The position numbers were made by a program, and so were the translations under genes. This document shows positions 17,204 through 27,476 of a stretch of DNA of 64,000 nt, in pieces (position 1 is the first letter of the stretch; the number at the start of each line of letters is the position of its first letter). Source of the stretch: Paenibacillus lautus NBRC 15380 (GTDB lineage: Bacteria; Bacillota; Bacilli; Paenibacillales; Paenibacillaceae); NCBI RefSeq assembly GCF_004000945.1, contig NZ_BIMF01000002.1, forward strand, positions 186,001 to 250,000, read 5' to 3'. The notes beneath the pieces were generated by a model that was not told the DNA's origin, searched no databases, and worked only from the letters and a program-made list of their open reading frames with translations.

Positions 17204-18757
17204 TTAATTAGCCGCTTGGCGTGCTTTGTAAACAGCCGTAGCCTCGTCCAGCACTTCCTGGCCGCCGGTTTTTAGCCATTGCGTCTTGAAAGCCTCGAAG
17301 GAAGCGTCCACCTCGTCTTTCCCGATGATGGCTTTGGTATAGAATTCATCCTGCAGTGTCACGAGCGTCGCCCAGTACTTACCCTTGCTTTCCAGCGCCG
17401 TCGGGCCTAAAATATCCGAGATCGGCTTCAACCCCTCGTTTAACGTTTCCCTGAATTCCAGTTTCTCTTTCGAGAAGTGGTATTTCCACATGCTCGAATC
17501 GCGTTCCACCAGCGGGTTATAGTAGCCGCCGTATCCCATGGCACGCGCTTCTTCTACGGTGCTGGCGTATGGCTCTTTCATGATGACGGCACCATCCACC
17601 AGGTCATAGGAAACGCCCTCTTCTCCGAAGACGCTGCGCAGATAAGCTTCGTCGCTGGAAGTGAGATCCTCAAGCATTTGCAGTATCTTGATGCGTTTGA
17701 CTTCATCCTCCTCGACCTGCTTGCCGAACAGAAGCGGCACTTGGAGCGCGCCGTTGGACATCACGATGGATTCGCCTGCAGGCCCGATGACGCCTTTGCC
17801 ATATATGGGACTGGTGCCGTTCGTCTTATCAGCTTCCTGTCCGGCAAATAAATGATGATACATGTTGTTATCGATATATCCGATTTTGTGGCTGCTCCAC
17901 TTCTGACCGATCAGGGCGCCGTCATCGGTCATGAACTCCGGATCGATAAGCCCGGCATGGTACCATGCTCTAAGCAGCTTCGTGGCTTCTTTGGCCTGAT
18001 CCGTAATCCCGCCCCATGTCACCGTACCCTCGTCGGTTAACATGAAGTGGTAGGGGTTGACGCCGTAAGCGGCATAGATAGAGTTAAACATCTGTGCCCT
18101 TACGTCTTTCCCCCGTCCACTCATGCCGAAGGTGTCCTTCTTGCCATTGCCGTCTGGATCGTTATTGCGGAATTTAGTCAACACGTCTTCCAATTGTTCC
18201 AGCGTTGTCGGCGGTTCGTCGTACCCGACCGCTTTCAACCACTCTCCGTTATAGGTCGGAATGAAGCCATAGGCCCCATTAAGCCAAATGCGAGGAACGC
18301 CGTAGTTTTTTCCGTCGATCATTCCGACATCCCAGGCATAAGGGTTAATTTCCTCCACTTCCTTCACGTAGGTCGGCATATATTTCTTGATTTCGTCAAC
18401 GGAAATGCTGGCGATCACCCCTTGTCTAGCCCAGTTCGTCATATCCGCTTCGCTGATGTTATGAGGCAAAATATCAGGAATCTCACCGGAAGCGACCATG
18501 ACTTTGAAGTTTTCGTCATTTCCTCTCATGTTGACAAACTTCACGTTATAGCGTTCTTCCAAATACTTCTGGGTCGAATTTCCATCCTCAGTCGGAATAT
18601 CCCAGGTCGATGCGTTGGTCATGATGACAATCGGTTTGTCTTCGCCTTGCTTATCGGTTTCGGCGGTCTTATTACCGCTTGAGCTGCCACTACAGCCTGT
18701 AGCCATCAGCGAGATGGACAGGGCCGCGGACAAACCAAGGCTTTTCCAATGTTTCAT
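17204..18757 (-). CDS. Solute-binding lipoprotein, LplA type
   Basis: 517-residue extracellular oligosaccharide-binding lipoprotein of the large family found with LplB/LplC permeases in Paenibacillus. Signal peptide MKHWKSLGLSAALS with lipobox MATGC, Cys22. Family landmarks: STQKYLEERYNVKF, ASGEIPDILP, DPDGNGKKDTFGMSG calcium-loop-like motif near residue 215. The gene follows its two permease genes at ~70 bases and is followed by the GH28-like enzyme. Confidence 0.92.
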   Translation of the reverse strand: MKHWKSLGLSAALSISLMATGCSGSSSGNKTAETDKQGEDKPIVIMTNASTWDIPTEDGNSTQKYLEERYNVKFVNMRGNDENFKVMVASGEIPDILPHNISEADMTNWARQGVIASISVDEIKKYMPTYVKEVEEINPYAWDVGMIDGKNYGVPRIWLNGAYGFIPTYNGEWLKAVGYDEPPTTLEQLEDVLTKFRNNDPDGNGKKDTFGMSGRGKDVRAQMFNSIYAAYGVNPYHFMLTDEGTVTWGGITDQAKEATKLLRAWYHAGLIDPEFMTDDGALIGQKWSSHKIGYIDNNMYHHLFAGQEADKTNGTSPIYGKGVIGPAGESIVMSNGALQVPLLFGKQVEEDEVKRIKILQMLEDLTSSDEAYLRSVFGEEGVSYDLVDGAVIMKEPYASTVEEARAMGYGGYYNPLVERDSSMWKYHFSKEKLEFRETLNEGLKPISDILGPTALESKGKYWATLVTLQDEFYTKAIIGKDEVDASFEAFKTQWLKTGGQEVLDEATAVYKARQAAN

Positions 18758-18829
18758 GTTTAGATCCTCCCTTTTTCAACCCATTTCTTTATATTAACGA
18801 GCCGTCATTTCACTGCCCGAATATAACGT

Positions 18830-19699
18830 TTAGCCTTTAAGTGATCCGATCATCGTCCCTTTGACAAAATACTTCTGAAGGAATGGATACACAATCAGAA
18901 TCGGCAATGCCGCGAACATGATCGTCGCCGCTTTAATGGACGACGTATACTCGAAATTGCCCACGACGGTTCGCCCGAACGTTTCGGCATCCGTATTCGT
19001 GATAACGATTTCCCGAAGGAAAAATTGCAAGACTTGCTTGTTCTGATCCGTGACGTAGAGGACGGCGTCAAACCATGCGTTCCAATGACCAACCGCTGCC
19101 CAGAGAGCCAATGTAGCGAGCACCGGCTTCGATAGGGGCAAAATAATGCGGAACAATATGCTGACATCGTTGGCCCCATCGATCTTGGCTGACTCCTCGA
19201 GCTCCGTTGGGATCGCCATAAAGAAATTGCGCAGTACGAGCATCGAGAACACCGGAATCAAACCCGGCAAAATGTAGATCCAGCGGGAATCCATTAATTG
19301 CAGCGACTTCATCAACAGATACGTAGGAATGATGCCGCCCCCGAAGAACATGGTGAACAGAATGACCATGGTATAGAAGCTGCGGTGCGGCAAATATTTG
19401 CGTGACAGCGGGTATGCGCACAGGGACATCGCGATCAGAGACAAGGCTGTGCCGACAATCGTCCGAAACACCGAGTTGCCAAATCCGATCCAAATTTTCG
19501 TCTGGCTTAATACCTGGTTCCAGGCGAACAAGTCCAGCTCCCGCGGATATAAATGAAACCCGAAACGACTCGCTTCACTCGGGCTGCTTAGTGAAACGGA
19601 TGCAATATGCAAGAAAGGGTAAACGGTTACAACACATAAGAGGGTGACGAATAGAATAAGAGTGCATTGAAATATACGCTCTCCCGCGCTCATTTTCAT
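18830..19699 (-). CDS. Carbohydrate ABC permease, LplC/YtcP type
   Basis: 289-residue membrane permease with six helices. EAA loop EESAKIDGANDVSILFRIILPLSKP lies about residues 185-210; the C-terminus ends FVKGTMIGSLKG, diagnostic of this subfamily. It is 28 bases downstream of the partner permease. No ATPase gene accompanies it. Confidence 0.93.
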   Translation of the reverse strand: MKMSAGERIFQCTLILFVTLLCVVTVYPFLHIASVSLSSPSEASRFGFHLYPRELDLFAWNQVLSQTKIWIGFGNSVFRTIVGTALSLIAMSLCAYPLSRKYLPHRSFYTMVILFTMFFGGGIIPTYLLMKSLQLMDSRWIYILPGLIPVFSMLVLRNFFMAIPTELEESAKIDGANDVSILFRIILPLSKPVLATLALWAAVGHWNAWFDAVLYVTDQNKQVLQFFLREIVITNTDAETFGRTVVGNFEYTSSIKAATIMFAALPILIVYPFLQKYFVKGTMIGSLKG

Positions 19700-19727
19700 A
19701 AGACTACCAATCTCCTTTCGCTCCCCG

Positions 19728-20711
19728 TTAGAGGACGCCTTCCTGTCCCATTTTCTTCATGACATAATTGGTACCCAGCACCAGCATAATGCCAATGACG
19801 TTCTTGAATAATCCGACGGCCGTCGTTAACCCGAACTGAGCCTGCTGGATGCCAGCCCGGTATACATAAGTATCAATGACATCGGCGACCTCATATACGG
19901 CTGGGCTGTACAAGTTGAAGATTTGGTCGAATCCGGCATTCAGTATGCCGCCGAGCGACAGGATGAACATGATCGAAACGACGGGCAATATCGAGGGCAG
20001 CGTAATATGCCACATTTTTTTCCATCTGCCTGCTCCATCGATAACGGAAGCTTCATAGAGAGTAGGATCGATACCCGCGAGTGCCGCCAAGTAAATGATC
20101 GTTCCCCATCCGATCTCTTTCCAGATATTCGTAGCAACCAGCGTCGGACGGAAATAATCGGGATCCGCCAAGAAGTACACCGGCTCCATGCCGAGGAGCT
20201 GCAAAATGTAATTCACGGGCCCTTCCGACGGCGACAGCATGACGATAATGATGCCTGACAAAATGACCCAAGAAAAAAAGTGCGGAATATACGAGATGGA
20301 CTGTGCTACTCGCTTAAACCTGTGAGAACGCAGCTCATTTAACAGAAGCGCGAGAATGATCGGCGCAGGAAAACCGAAAACAATATTGTATAGGCTGATC
20401 AACAGCGTATTTTGAAAAATCCGGGCAAAGTCAGGCGATTGAAAGAACAAAAACTCAAAATGTTCAAGTCCGACCCAATCACTCCCCCATATTCCCTTGA
20501 TCGGACTGAAATCCTTAAAAGCCAATTGAATCCCATATAACGGCCCATAATGGAAAATGCCAAACCAGATCAAGGTGGGTATGAGCATAAAAAACAAATA
20601 TTTGCTTTTCTTATAATTTTTCCAGGTCTCTTTCCAAGCCCCCGCTTTATTCGCTACCATTCTGTTACCGTTTTCATTTTTGGGAGCATGGGCGACATTC
20701 AACTTATTCAC
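19728..20711 (-). CDS. Carbohydrate ABC permease, LplB/YteP type
   Basis: 327-residue membrane permease. A ~35-residue cytoplasmic lead (KETWKNYKKSKYLF) precedes the first helix; the sequence IFHYGPLYGIQLAFKDF and the EAA loop LYEASVIDGAGRWKKMWHITLPS identify the LplB subfamily. The start is a GTG at 20711 with GGAAGGAAG upstream. It opens the transporter operon, with 213 bases of non-coding sequence between it and the AraC gene. Confidence 0.92.
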   Translation of the reverse strand: MNKLNVAHAPKNENGNRMVANKAGAWKETWKNYKKSKYLFFMLIPTLIWFGIFHYGPLYGIQLAFKDFSPIKGIWGSDWVGLEHFEFLFFQSPDFARIFQNTLLISLYNIVFGFPAPIILALLLNELRSHRFKRVAQSISYIPHFFSWVILSGIIIVMLSPSEGPVNYILQLLGMEPVYFLADPDYFRPTLVATNIWKEIGWGTIIYLAALAGIDPTLYEASVIDGAGRWKKMWHITLPSILPVVSIMFILSLGGILNAGFDQIFNLYSPAVYEVADVIDTYVYRAGIQQAQFGLTTAVGLFKNVIGIMLVLGTNYVMKKMGQEGVL

Positions 20712-20923
20712 TAGCCTGCACTTCCTTCCAGCAATCTTAGGGATCGTTCCTTCAGTATGGATTCATCCCCCGTAAACCATAGCTATTAGTCTTTGCGCAG
20801 CTAATGCTCTCTTCGCCATCTGCTGCTCTTGCACCCATTGTATCTGCAATGAGGCCGTCATAATGGCAAAACGATGCGCGAAAATGTTCATTGGTTGTTA
20901 TACTCCCCGGGACGAGTTCTTGG

Positions 20924-21823
20924 TTAGCGAGCTCTCCCCTTGCCGTGCACCGAGTGTATGAACCCTGTTCGATATTTGAGCGGGGTCGTCCCCACTTCAT
21001 GCTTGAACACCTGAACGAAGTAGGACGGGTTCGATATGCCGACTTCGGAGCCGATCCACTCCACTGACTTCGCAGTCGTTTCGAGCAGCCTGCACGCTTG
21101 CCTCATGCGCTTCGCTGTCACATATTCCTTCAGCGTGCTGCCCGTCTCTTCATGGAACAGCTTCGATAAATAAAATTTCGATAGATGCATGGCATCTGCA
21201 AGATCGTCCAGATAGAAGGTTTCCTGATAGTGTTCGTCGATCCAACTCATCGCCTGCTGCACATAACCGGTCGACTTCCGCTCCAATGTCCCCGGCGACC
21301 GGCTCTGACCCGATGGATCATATCGAATGACCGTATCCAGCAGCCGCAGGATGAGCATGCCGATCTCCTCCGCGTCCTCGCCCTTACCTTCTTGCCTGGT
21401 ACGATCATAATCGTCAAAATTACGTTCGACCGTTTCCTCGGCTGTCTTCAAATCAAACGCTTGGATAGGGTGGCTGCCTTGCCATAAGGCGGCAAACAAT
21501 CCGTGACGCCTTGCGAAGGGAAGCAGCAATTCATCGGCCAGCTGGGAATCAAAGTGGAAGATCGTACGCGTATACGGCTGCTCCGGGCTGACGTTGGCAT
21601 AGACATGGTGCAGCTGATACGGACGAAAGAAGAACAGCATTCCCCTGCGAATGGGGAAAGTTTCGCCGCCTACGACGACATGCCCCGTCCCCTCGTGGAC
21701 GAATAACATCTCGCAGCACTGGTGCCAGTGATAATAACCTTTGTACTGATCGGTATTGCGGTGCCGATAATCCCAGAATAGTTTCGCCCCTCCGAAAACA
21801 ACCGCCTCAAACATACGTTTCAT
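20924..21823 (-). CDS. AraC family transcriptional regulator
   Basis: 299-residue regulator. N-terminal cupin sensing domain (~1-140; HWHQCCEMLFVHEGTGHVVVGG) and C-terminal double helix-turn-helix (~195-295; MHLSKFYLSKLFHEETGSTLKEYV and IGSEVGISNPSYFVQVFKHEVGTTPLKYR). GGAGG seven bases before the ATG at 21823 sets the start, although the frame is open into the upstream gene. It lies between the GH88 gene and the transporter and probably activates one or both in response to an intracellular sugar. Confidence 0.9.
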   Translation of the reverse strand: MKRMFEAVVFGGAKLFWDYRHRNTDQYKGYYHWHQCCEMLFVHEGTGHVVVGGETFPIRRGMLFFFRPYQLHHVYANVSPEQPYTRTIFHFDSQLADELLLPFARRHGLFAALWQGSHPIQAFDLKTAEETVERNFDDYDRTRQEGKGEDAEEIGMLILRLLDTVIRYDPSGQSRSPGTLERKSTGYVQQAMSWIDEHYQETFYLDDLADAMHLSKFYLSKLFHEETGSTLKEYVTAKRMRQACRLLETTAKSVEWIGSEVGISNPSYFVQVFKHEVGTTPLKYRTGFIHSVHGKGRAR

Positions 21824-21897
21824 TTCCATTCCTCCATACCGGAATCGTAACGTACGACAAACTTCCATTCCGCTCTGCCCTAGACCGATTAACGACT

Positions 21898-23049
21898 TTA
21901 CCATAAATAAAGATCATTGCCCTTCAGCTTGAACGCCGCTTCCATGAAAAAGTAATCTCCGTAAATAATCGGTTGGTGATGCGTGGTGCCGCCATACGCC
22001 GCCGAACCGCGCTGAATGATCGCATCCGATCGTTCGGTCCAATCGCTCCGAGTCTCCAAGGATTTCAGCAGTCTCAGCGCCGCCTTCAGATAGATGTGCT
22101 TGTCGTACGTTCCGACGCACCTGGCTATCTCGATCAACCCGCATGCCGCGATGGCGGCAGCCGTATCGTCATCCCACTTTGGTTCGGGAGGCTGCCGGAA
22201 ATCGACCGGTATGACCCCGTCTTCAGGAATATTCGCCATGAAGTAATGAGCGATCCGCTTGGCGGTATCCAGATATTCGGCCTTGCCGGTGTGCTTGTAA
22301 CTCATCATGAAGCCGTACATCGCCCAAGTCTGGCCTCTTGTCCAAGAGGAACCCTCTTCGTAACCTTGCCCGCCGTATGTTCGGACAACGCCGCCTTCGT
22401 ACGGGTCGAATTCCACGATGTGGTGAACCGAACCGTCCATCCTTACGAATGCAGTCATGGCCGTATCCGCATGTCTTTCCGCAATCTGCTTGAACCTCGG
22501 ATCGCCCGTCTCTTCCGTTGCCCAGTAAAGGAGCGGAATGTTGAACATGCAATCGACAATCGCCCAGCCGCGCGTTTCACCGTCATCCAGATCATTCCAC
22601 GCTCGAATGAAGCCGCCTGCCGGGTTAAATCTTCCTGCCAGCAGCGTAGCGGCGTGCATGGCTCTTTTTCGGGAATCGGGGTTTGACGTCAGCTTGAAAT
22701 TGGCAACGCTCGTCAGCAGCCACATAAACCCGACGTCGTGATGCAGCCCGTAAAACTCGTCAAAGCATCGATCCAGCTTGGCTTCGGAAATCACCGCAAC
22801 ATCTTTATATTTTTCGTTGCCCGTTTCGTGGTACATCAGCCACATCATGCCGCCCCAGAACCCGTTCGTCCACCAATTGATCCCGTCCGTCAACGTGCCG
22901 GAGGGATTCGAGGCGGAACGATCGTCATGCGTCCCGTCTATCGTTGTGTAAGGAATTTTATGCCTCGATTTTTCGCTTACCCAAGCCATCTTGGCCGTGA
23001 TCTTCGCAATCAGGGCGTTCAACCATTGCTGCTCGTCGGTACTTAACAC
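21898..23049 (-). CDS. GH88 unsaturated glucuronyl/galacturonyl hydrolase
   Basis: Intracellular (alpha/alpha)6-barrel enzyme, 383 residues, no signal peptide. GH88 enzymes remove the delta-4,5-unsaturated uronic acid left at the non-reducing end by polysaccharide lyases, via hydration of the double bond. The two catalytic-region Asp motifs are present: LHHDVGFMWL (~104-113) and AIVDCMFNIPLLYW (~163-176); NWWTNGFWGGMMW and SSWTRGQTWAMYG are further family signatures. The start is a GTG at 23049. Its presence implies that a lyase generates the imported oligosaccharides. Confidence 0.92.
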   Translation of the reverse strand: MLSTDEQQWLNALIAKITAKMAWVSEKSRHKIPYTTIDGTHDDRSASNPSGTLTDGINWWTNGFWGGMMWLMYHETGNEKYKDVAVISEAKLDRCFDEFYGLHHDVGFMWLLTSVANFKLTSNPDSRKRAMHAATLLAGRFNPAGGFIRAWNDLDDGETRGWAIVDCMFNIPLLYWATEETGDPRFKQIAERHADTAMTAFVRMDGSVHHIVEFDPYEGGVVRTYGGQGYEEGSSWTRGQTWAMYGFMMSYKHTGKAEYLDTAKRIAHYFMANIPEDGVIPVDFRQPPEPKWDDDTAAAIAACGLIEIARCVGTYDKHIYLKAALRLLKSLETRSDWTERSDAIIQRGSAAYGGTTHHQPIIYGDYFFMEAAFKLKGNDLYLW

Positions 23050-23304
23050 GGATCATAACCTTCTTTCTGTACGAAAACTGGTGATTTAACTTTAGCTAAA
23101 GTGTAGTTTCTATCCGTATCGAGAAGTTTGAAAAACAAGACAAGAAATGTTGAAATCTTGTTGTTTGTTTCTCTCTAATCCAGTGTAAATTGGCACGGAT
23201 GTTCATCCTATTGCACTTTTGCAAGATACCTTGCAATTTTCGATGAAAGATTAGGAAAATCCGATTCGCCGCTCCTGAGGGCAGGCAGCCATTGCCGAAT
23301 CGCA

Positions 23305-23328
23305 TAAAAAAACCGGCAAGTTCGCCGG
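23305..23328 (-). terminator. Rho-independent terminator
   Basis: CCGGC / GCCGG stem followed by about seven T on the minus strand, upstream of the GH88 gene. Confidence 0.75.
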
Positions 23329-23500
23329 GCAAGCATCATATCGTCAAAACCTCTCCTTCTCTCAATACGCTGTAAGACGTTATCCGTACTACTCGGATAA
23401 GGGCTCGAGTTTCCACTGCAGATGGTGTCCTACGATATACCGCCATTGCCGGATAAGCGCACCGTCCGCCGTATGAACTGCACGTCTCCTGCCGGCATAT

Positions 23501-23530
23501 GTAAAGCCCCGGGGAATCCCGGGGCTTTAC
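23501..23530. terminator. Perfect 13-base hairpin
   Basis: GTAAAGCCCCGGG and its exact complement around a four-base loop. There is no long T tract on either side, so it may be a weak bidirectional terminator or mRNA 3' stabiliser after the agarase-like gene. Confidence 0.6.
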
Positions 23531-23667
23531 ATGTTCTGCTCCCTTGCTTATGGAAGGCGATGACTGGATTTATGGAGCTTCTGCTTTTTTTTCATCATGT
23601 CAAAATCGTCGGGATCGGACCTTGCATGTCAGCTAATGGCCTGACTGCATACTGCCCAAACCGCATA

Positions 23668-25749
23668 TTAAAATCCCGTCTTGGGAATTTCCCTCGAACG
23701 GTGGTCGAATGGCCGAGCAGCGCCGGTTCTGACAGCATACATTCGTTCGTGCGCCGTCCGCGCCGCTCGAGCAATGTCGGCATAGGGACGATTGCAAACG
23801 TCTACCATGCCGATCTGATAATTCTCGCCGTCGAAGCGGCCGAGGGCCGGCTGGTCGTTCCATTGAAAATAATGCACGCCGATCAATTCCGGAATAGCAG
23901 CCGCTTGTTCTACGTAGCAGCGATAGGCGTCGCCACGCTCCCGCTGGGTGGCTACGGACCGGATACCGTAAGCCGGGAGGCCTCCTTCGGCTGCTCCAAA
24001 ATGGTACTCGCCGATCATGACGGGCCGGTTCAGCTTCCTTGAGATCTCCGCGATCTGCTCACGATCAGGTGCGAACTGGTAACAGTTGAGCGAAAACACG
24101 TCGAACCACTCGCAGCCCTGCAGCACTTCATCACTGCTCACCCAGGCATATCGCATGCCCAGATTCAGATGATTCGGGTCCGCCTCTTTGCATAATCGGG
24201 CAGGCAGCTCCACATAGCGCCGAATCAGGAGCCGGTTGAACGCCGAGCAGTCCTCTCCGTAGGCCGCAAGGAAGGTATCCGCCGTTTGCGCTGGCTGGTA
24301 CAGTTGTTCAAAGCCATCATAATCGCTGCCCCAGGCCGCGTTTAACCGCTCGATCGTTTCGTATTTGGCGATCATTCGTTCCACGAACCGTTCCTTGCTA
24401 ACGAAGTGGACGGAGGAATCCAACATGAGACGCGTCTGATCTTGACCTTCCACAAAAGCCCAATGCGGCTCGTTTCGCATGAAATAACCGATCATTCGGC
24501 GATCCTCCCGCAGCGGTACAAGCTGCTGCGCGAAGTCCTTCGAGCCGCGTTCGTATTCCGGACTGAATACGTCCGGAAAGTCACGGAAAATCGTTTTCTC
24601 CGTTGACGGGAAGTCGGCCAGCGGATACACATAAGGCAGTGTCGAATCGCAGATAAAACCCGCATCCGACCAATTTCCGATCGTGTTGAATCCCCAGCGC
24701 CGCAGCCGGTACTCGGTCAGTGCCGTCCAATCCTTGCGCCAGCCCGGCCCGAATGCTCGGATCAGATTGGCAACCTCGAAGCTGAACTCCGCTCCGCCGC
24801 GCTGCCATGCGTCACCGTAACCCTCTTCCGGCGCAGGCAACTCGGGTAGCAGATGCTCCATGCCCGTGATTCGCATGGGCGAGGCTGGTCCCACGCAGTC
24901 CATGCCCGCACTGAACAACGCGAAGCCGTCCGGATCGACGAACCACCAGTTCGAACCGTCATATGCCGTGCGGAAATATCCGCTCGGCTCGAACGCCATC
25001 CCCCTCCAGCCTCCGTACCGGCCGAAACCAGTGCCTTCCTCGGTACGGGACCCTTCCAGAGTCCCGGCTTTTTTTCCAAACAAAGCCGCCTTACCGTCTT
25101 CGGCCTCGCGCGCTCTGGCCTCACGATCCCCTGCTGCCGTCGCTTTTGCTCGTTCGGATCGGAGCCGGCTAATAAGCTCCCGCTCGTCAGCCGTTTTCCC
25201 AGGCCATTGCCGGCGTGCCATCTGCCCCAGCTGATCGATATAAACCTGAGGCTTCCGTATGAATTCCGGCTCGACCGGGCTCAGACGCAGATCGGCAATC
25301 TTGACACTTCGGTCTGTAGTTGAAGGAATCGTGGCAATGGAAAAGCCAACGATTGCACTTCGATCGACCCGCGCGTCTCCGCGAAGTACCGTCTGGAGCG
25401 TACCTGGATAACGGGAGAGAAACAGCTTCTCCCCGTCCAGATGTTTCAATGGCAGGCATACCGTCGTGGGTACCTCCGGCAGAATGCCGATATGATACGT
25501 GATGGAGCGCCCATCTTTATCCTCAAAGCCAAACAGGACCACAAGGACATCCGCAGACTCGTGATAAACGTCGGCAACAACGAATTCTTTTTCGTTCCAT
25601 GCGTGGCAGCTCACCATACCCGTACGCACCCGGATGCCGCCGCCTTTCGGCGGCACGGTCAATCGGAATTCAGATCCCGAAGAGGATTCAACGCGAACCC
25701 GGTCATCGACCTGAAAAACGTCGCAATGCAGCAACACGGAGTTGCTCAT
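23668..25749 (-). CDS. Agarase-like (clan GH-A, GH50-related) glycoside hydrolase
   Basis: 693-residue protein without signal peptide. N-terminal beta-sandwich (~1-170), a charged Lys/Arg/Glu linker, then a TIM barrel opening with NWWFVDPDGFALFSAGMDCVG, typical of GH50-like agarases. RNEPHWAF carries the presumed acid/base Glu and IGEYHFGA the presumed nucleophile Glu of clan GH-A. AAAGGAG seven bases before the ATG at 25749 fixes the start, though the frame opens at 25866. It is the last gene of the upstream transporter operon, so it probably acts on an imported oligosaccharide; agarose itself is only a guess. Confidence 0.72.
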   Translation of the reverse strand: MSNSVLLHCDVFQVDDRVRVESSSGSEFRLTVPPKGGGIRVRTGMVSCHAWNEKEFVVADVYHESADVLVVLFGFEDKDGRSITYHIGILPEVPTTVCLPLKHLDGEKLFLSRYPGTLQTVLRGDARVDRSAIVGFSIATIPSTTDRSVKIADLRLSPVEPEFIRKPQVYIDQLGQMARRQWPGKTADERELISRLRSERAKATAAGDREARAREAEDGKAALFGKKAGTLEGSRTEEGTGFGRYGGWRGMAFEPSGYFRTAYDGSNWWFVDPDGFALFSAGMDCVGPASPMRITGMEHLLPELPAPEEGYGDAWQRGGAEFSFEVANLIRAFGPGWRKDWTALTEYRLRRWGFNTIGNWSDAGFICDSTLPYVYPLADFPSTEKTIFRDFPDVFSPEYERGSKDFAQQLVPLREDRRMIGYFMRNEPHWAFVEGQDQTRLMLDSSVHFVSKERFVERMIAKYETIERLNAAWGSDYDGFEQLYQPAQTADTFLAAYGEDCSAFNRLLIRRYVELPARLCKEADPNHLNLGMRYAWVSSDEVLQGCEWFDVFSLNCYQFAPDREQIAEISRKLNRPVMIGEYHFGAAEGGLPAYGIRSVATQRERGDAYRCYVEQAAAIPELIGVHYFQWNDQPALGRFDGENYQIGMVDVCNRPYADIARAARTAHERMYAVRTGAARPFDHRSREIPKTGF

Positions 25750-25766
25750 AACGTAACTCCTTTCTT

Positions 25767-27449
25767 TTAATCCAGACCCATCTTGGTCATGGCATCCTTC
25801 GTGTTCGTATTCGCATACCATTCGTTGACTTCCTCGGTAATTTGCGTGCCTCCCTTGGCGTACCAATTCTTGACGAATGCATCGTAAGCTTCCAGCGGCT
25901 CGTTGCCGTAGATGATCTTGGTGAATGTTTCTTTTTCCATCGTGGTCAGCTGCTCCCAGGATGTCTGCATCGTCGCGGTCGGCGGCCCGTTGAAGGCACT
26001 CGGGAGCAGTGCGTCACGGTTTTCGTAAGAGATAACAAAACCGTCTTTCGTTGTCTGCTCAGCCGCGTCGGCAGCCATTAGCGGCCCGTTATCCGCCTTC
26101 GCGCCGTTCGCCAGATCGAAGAAGTTTTTGCCTGCAGGGTAAACGGCTGGTGTATTTTTGGTGAACGCCATCTTGCCTACGCCCTGAACGGCATCCATCG
26201 GTTCGTTAAATTTGGTCGGATCGAACACGACCTCCCCGTCCACGATATCGTAGTCGTAGCCCTGTGCGTAGCCGTACTGGAAGTCACCGGTACCAAACGC
26301 TGCGTCATACAGCTTGTCGTAATACAGGAAGAAGGCTTCCATATTACTGAAATCCTTGTTAAACATGAAATATCCGTCGTTCAGCTGGCCGTTCTGATAC
26401 GTACGGTCCCCGTTCACGCCTTGAATCGTCGCGTATGCCGCAATCTTGGCGCCCTTGACGTTCTTCTCGACGTCCTTGACGCTGTCGTACAGCCACGGAC
26501 GACCGACGATAATGCCCGCTTTGCCTTCGGTAAAGTCAGCAATGGCATCCCAGGCTCCCTGCGTTGCCAGCTCTTTATTTAGGTACCCCATCGAGTACCA
26601 GTCCCGCAGCTTAGCCAGCGCTTCCTTGTTGCCGTCCGCGACCGAGCCGTACGACAACTTTCCATTCTCTTCACTCCACTGCATCGGCAGGCTCTTGCCG
26701 GTGAAGGCGCTGAAGATCATGACGGGATCGCTGACCCAGCCGGTATTGTAGCCGTCTTTCCCTGAGAATGTGAATCCATACGTATCGTTCTTGCCGTTCC
26801 CGTCCGGATCTTCATTTGTGAATGCGGCGATGATGCTCTCAAAGTCATCGATTGTTACGGGCGCTTTCAATTTTAAATGATCCAGCCAATCCTGGCGGAT
26901 CAGCATGACCTGCCCTTCCGTCAAGTTCGGTGAGATCGCCATGCCATATACTTTGCCGTCGCGGGCAACCGGATTGAACGTCGTGGGATACTGTTTGTAG
27001 ATCTCTTTCAGCCGTCCCGGCATATATTTGGCGATATCCTCCGTAACGTCCCGGACCCGTCCCGACTCGATCAAGTCGTTTGCCAGTGTCGTATCGTAAA
27101 CTGGAAACAGATCCGGCAGCTTCTCGGAGCCCGTAAGAGCCAGACGCAGCTTGGTATTGTAGTTCCCCGCGTCTCCGCCGAGTAGGGTCGTCTTCGTCTT
27201 GATGCCCAGATTCTCCAGCGCCCACCTCGTCAGCACGTTGTCGTCGACGCTCTCGCCGGCCTTGTATTTGCCCGCATTCTCGTCCAGCTGCTTACCGATG
27301 GCAATGGTGATGGGCGGTTCGTATTTCCCGTCCTTGAGCACCGCCGGAGCCGCAGGCTCGGATCCGGAGTCGGTCGATCCGCACCCCGCAAGCAGACCTA
27401 TTGCCAGCATGGCAGCCGATAATATAACCGCCGTCTTTTTCATATGCAT
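25767..27449 (-). CDS. Solute-binding lipoprotein, LplA type
   Basis: 560-residue extracellular lipoprotein; signal peptide with lipobox GLLAGC, Cys23. Family landmarks LALTGSEKLPDLFPVYD, DPDGNGKNDTYGFTFSGKDG and a C-terminal helix with WYANTNTKDAM. AGGGG precedes the ATG by eight bases. It sits 18 bases upstream of the agarase-like gene and 27 bases after its permease gene, so all four form one operon. Confidence 0.93.
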   Translation of the reverse strand: MHMKKTAVILSAAMLAIGLLAGCGSTDSGSEPAAPAVLKDGKYEPPITIAIGKQLDENAGKYKAGESVDDNVLTRWALENLGIKTKTTLLGGDAGNYNTKLRLALTGSEKLPDLFPVYDTTLANDLIESGRVRDVTEDIAKYMPGRLKEIYKQYPTTFNPVARDGKVYGMAISPNLTEGQVMLIRQDWLDHLKLKAPVTIDDFESIIAAFTNEDPDGNGKNDTYGFTFSGKDGYNTGWVSDPVMIFSAFTGKSLPMQWSEENGKLSYGSVADGNKEALAKLRDWYSMGYLNKELATQGAWDAIADFTEGKAGIIVGRPWLYDSVKDVEKNVKGAKIAAYATIQGVNGDRTYQNGQLNDGYFMFNKDFSNMEAFFLYYDKLYDAAFGTGDFQYGYAQGYDYDIVDGEVVFDPTKFNEPMDAVQGVGKMAFTKNTPAVYPAGKNFFDLANGAKADNGPLMAADAAEQTTKDGFVISYENRDALLPSAFNGPPTATMQTSWEQLTTMEKETFTKIIYGNEPLEAYDAFVKNWYAKGGTQITEEVNEWYANTNTKDAMTKMGLD

Positions 27450-27476
27450 GGAATTTTCCCCTTTTAGCGTATTTTT

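Larger units (their letters stand above)
23050..23667. other. Non-coding gap between GH88 and agarase-like genes
   Basis: No credible gene. It contains two hairpins described separately (23305-23328 and 23501-23530) that end the upstream transcript, and presumably the GH88 promoter in the more AT-rich 23090-23240 part, where no confident -35/-10 pair was found. Confidence 0.5.

Noticed and set aside
20752..21000. Minus-strand frame between AraC and permease genes
   Set aside because: Overlaps the AraC gene in another frame and has no ribosome site; the gap is more likely promoter sequence.
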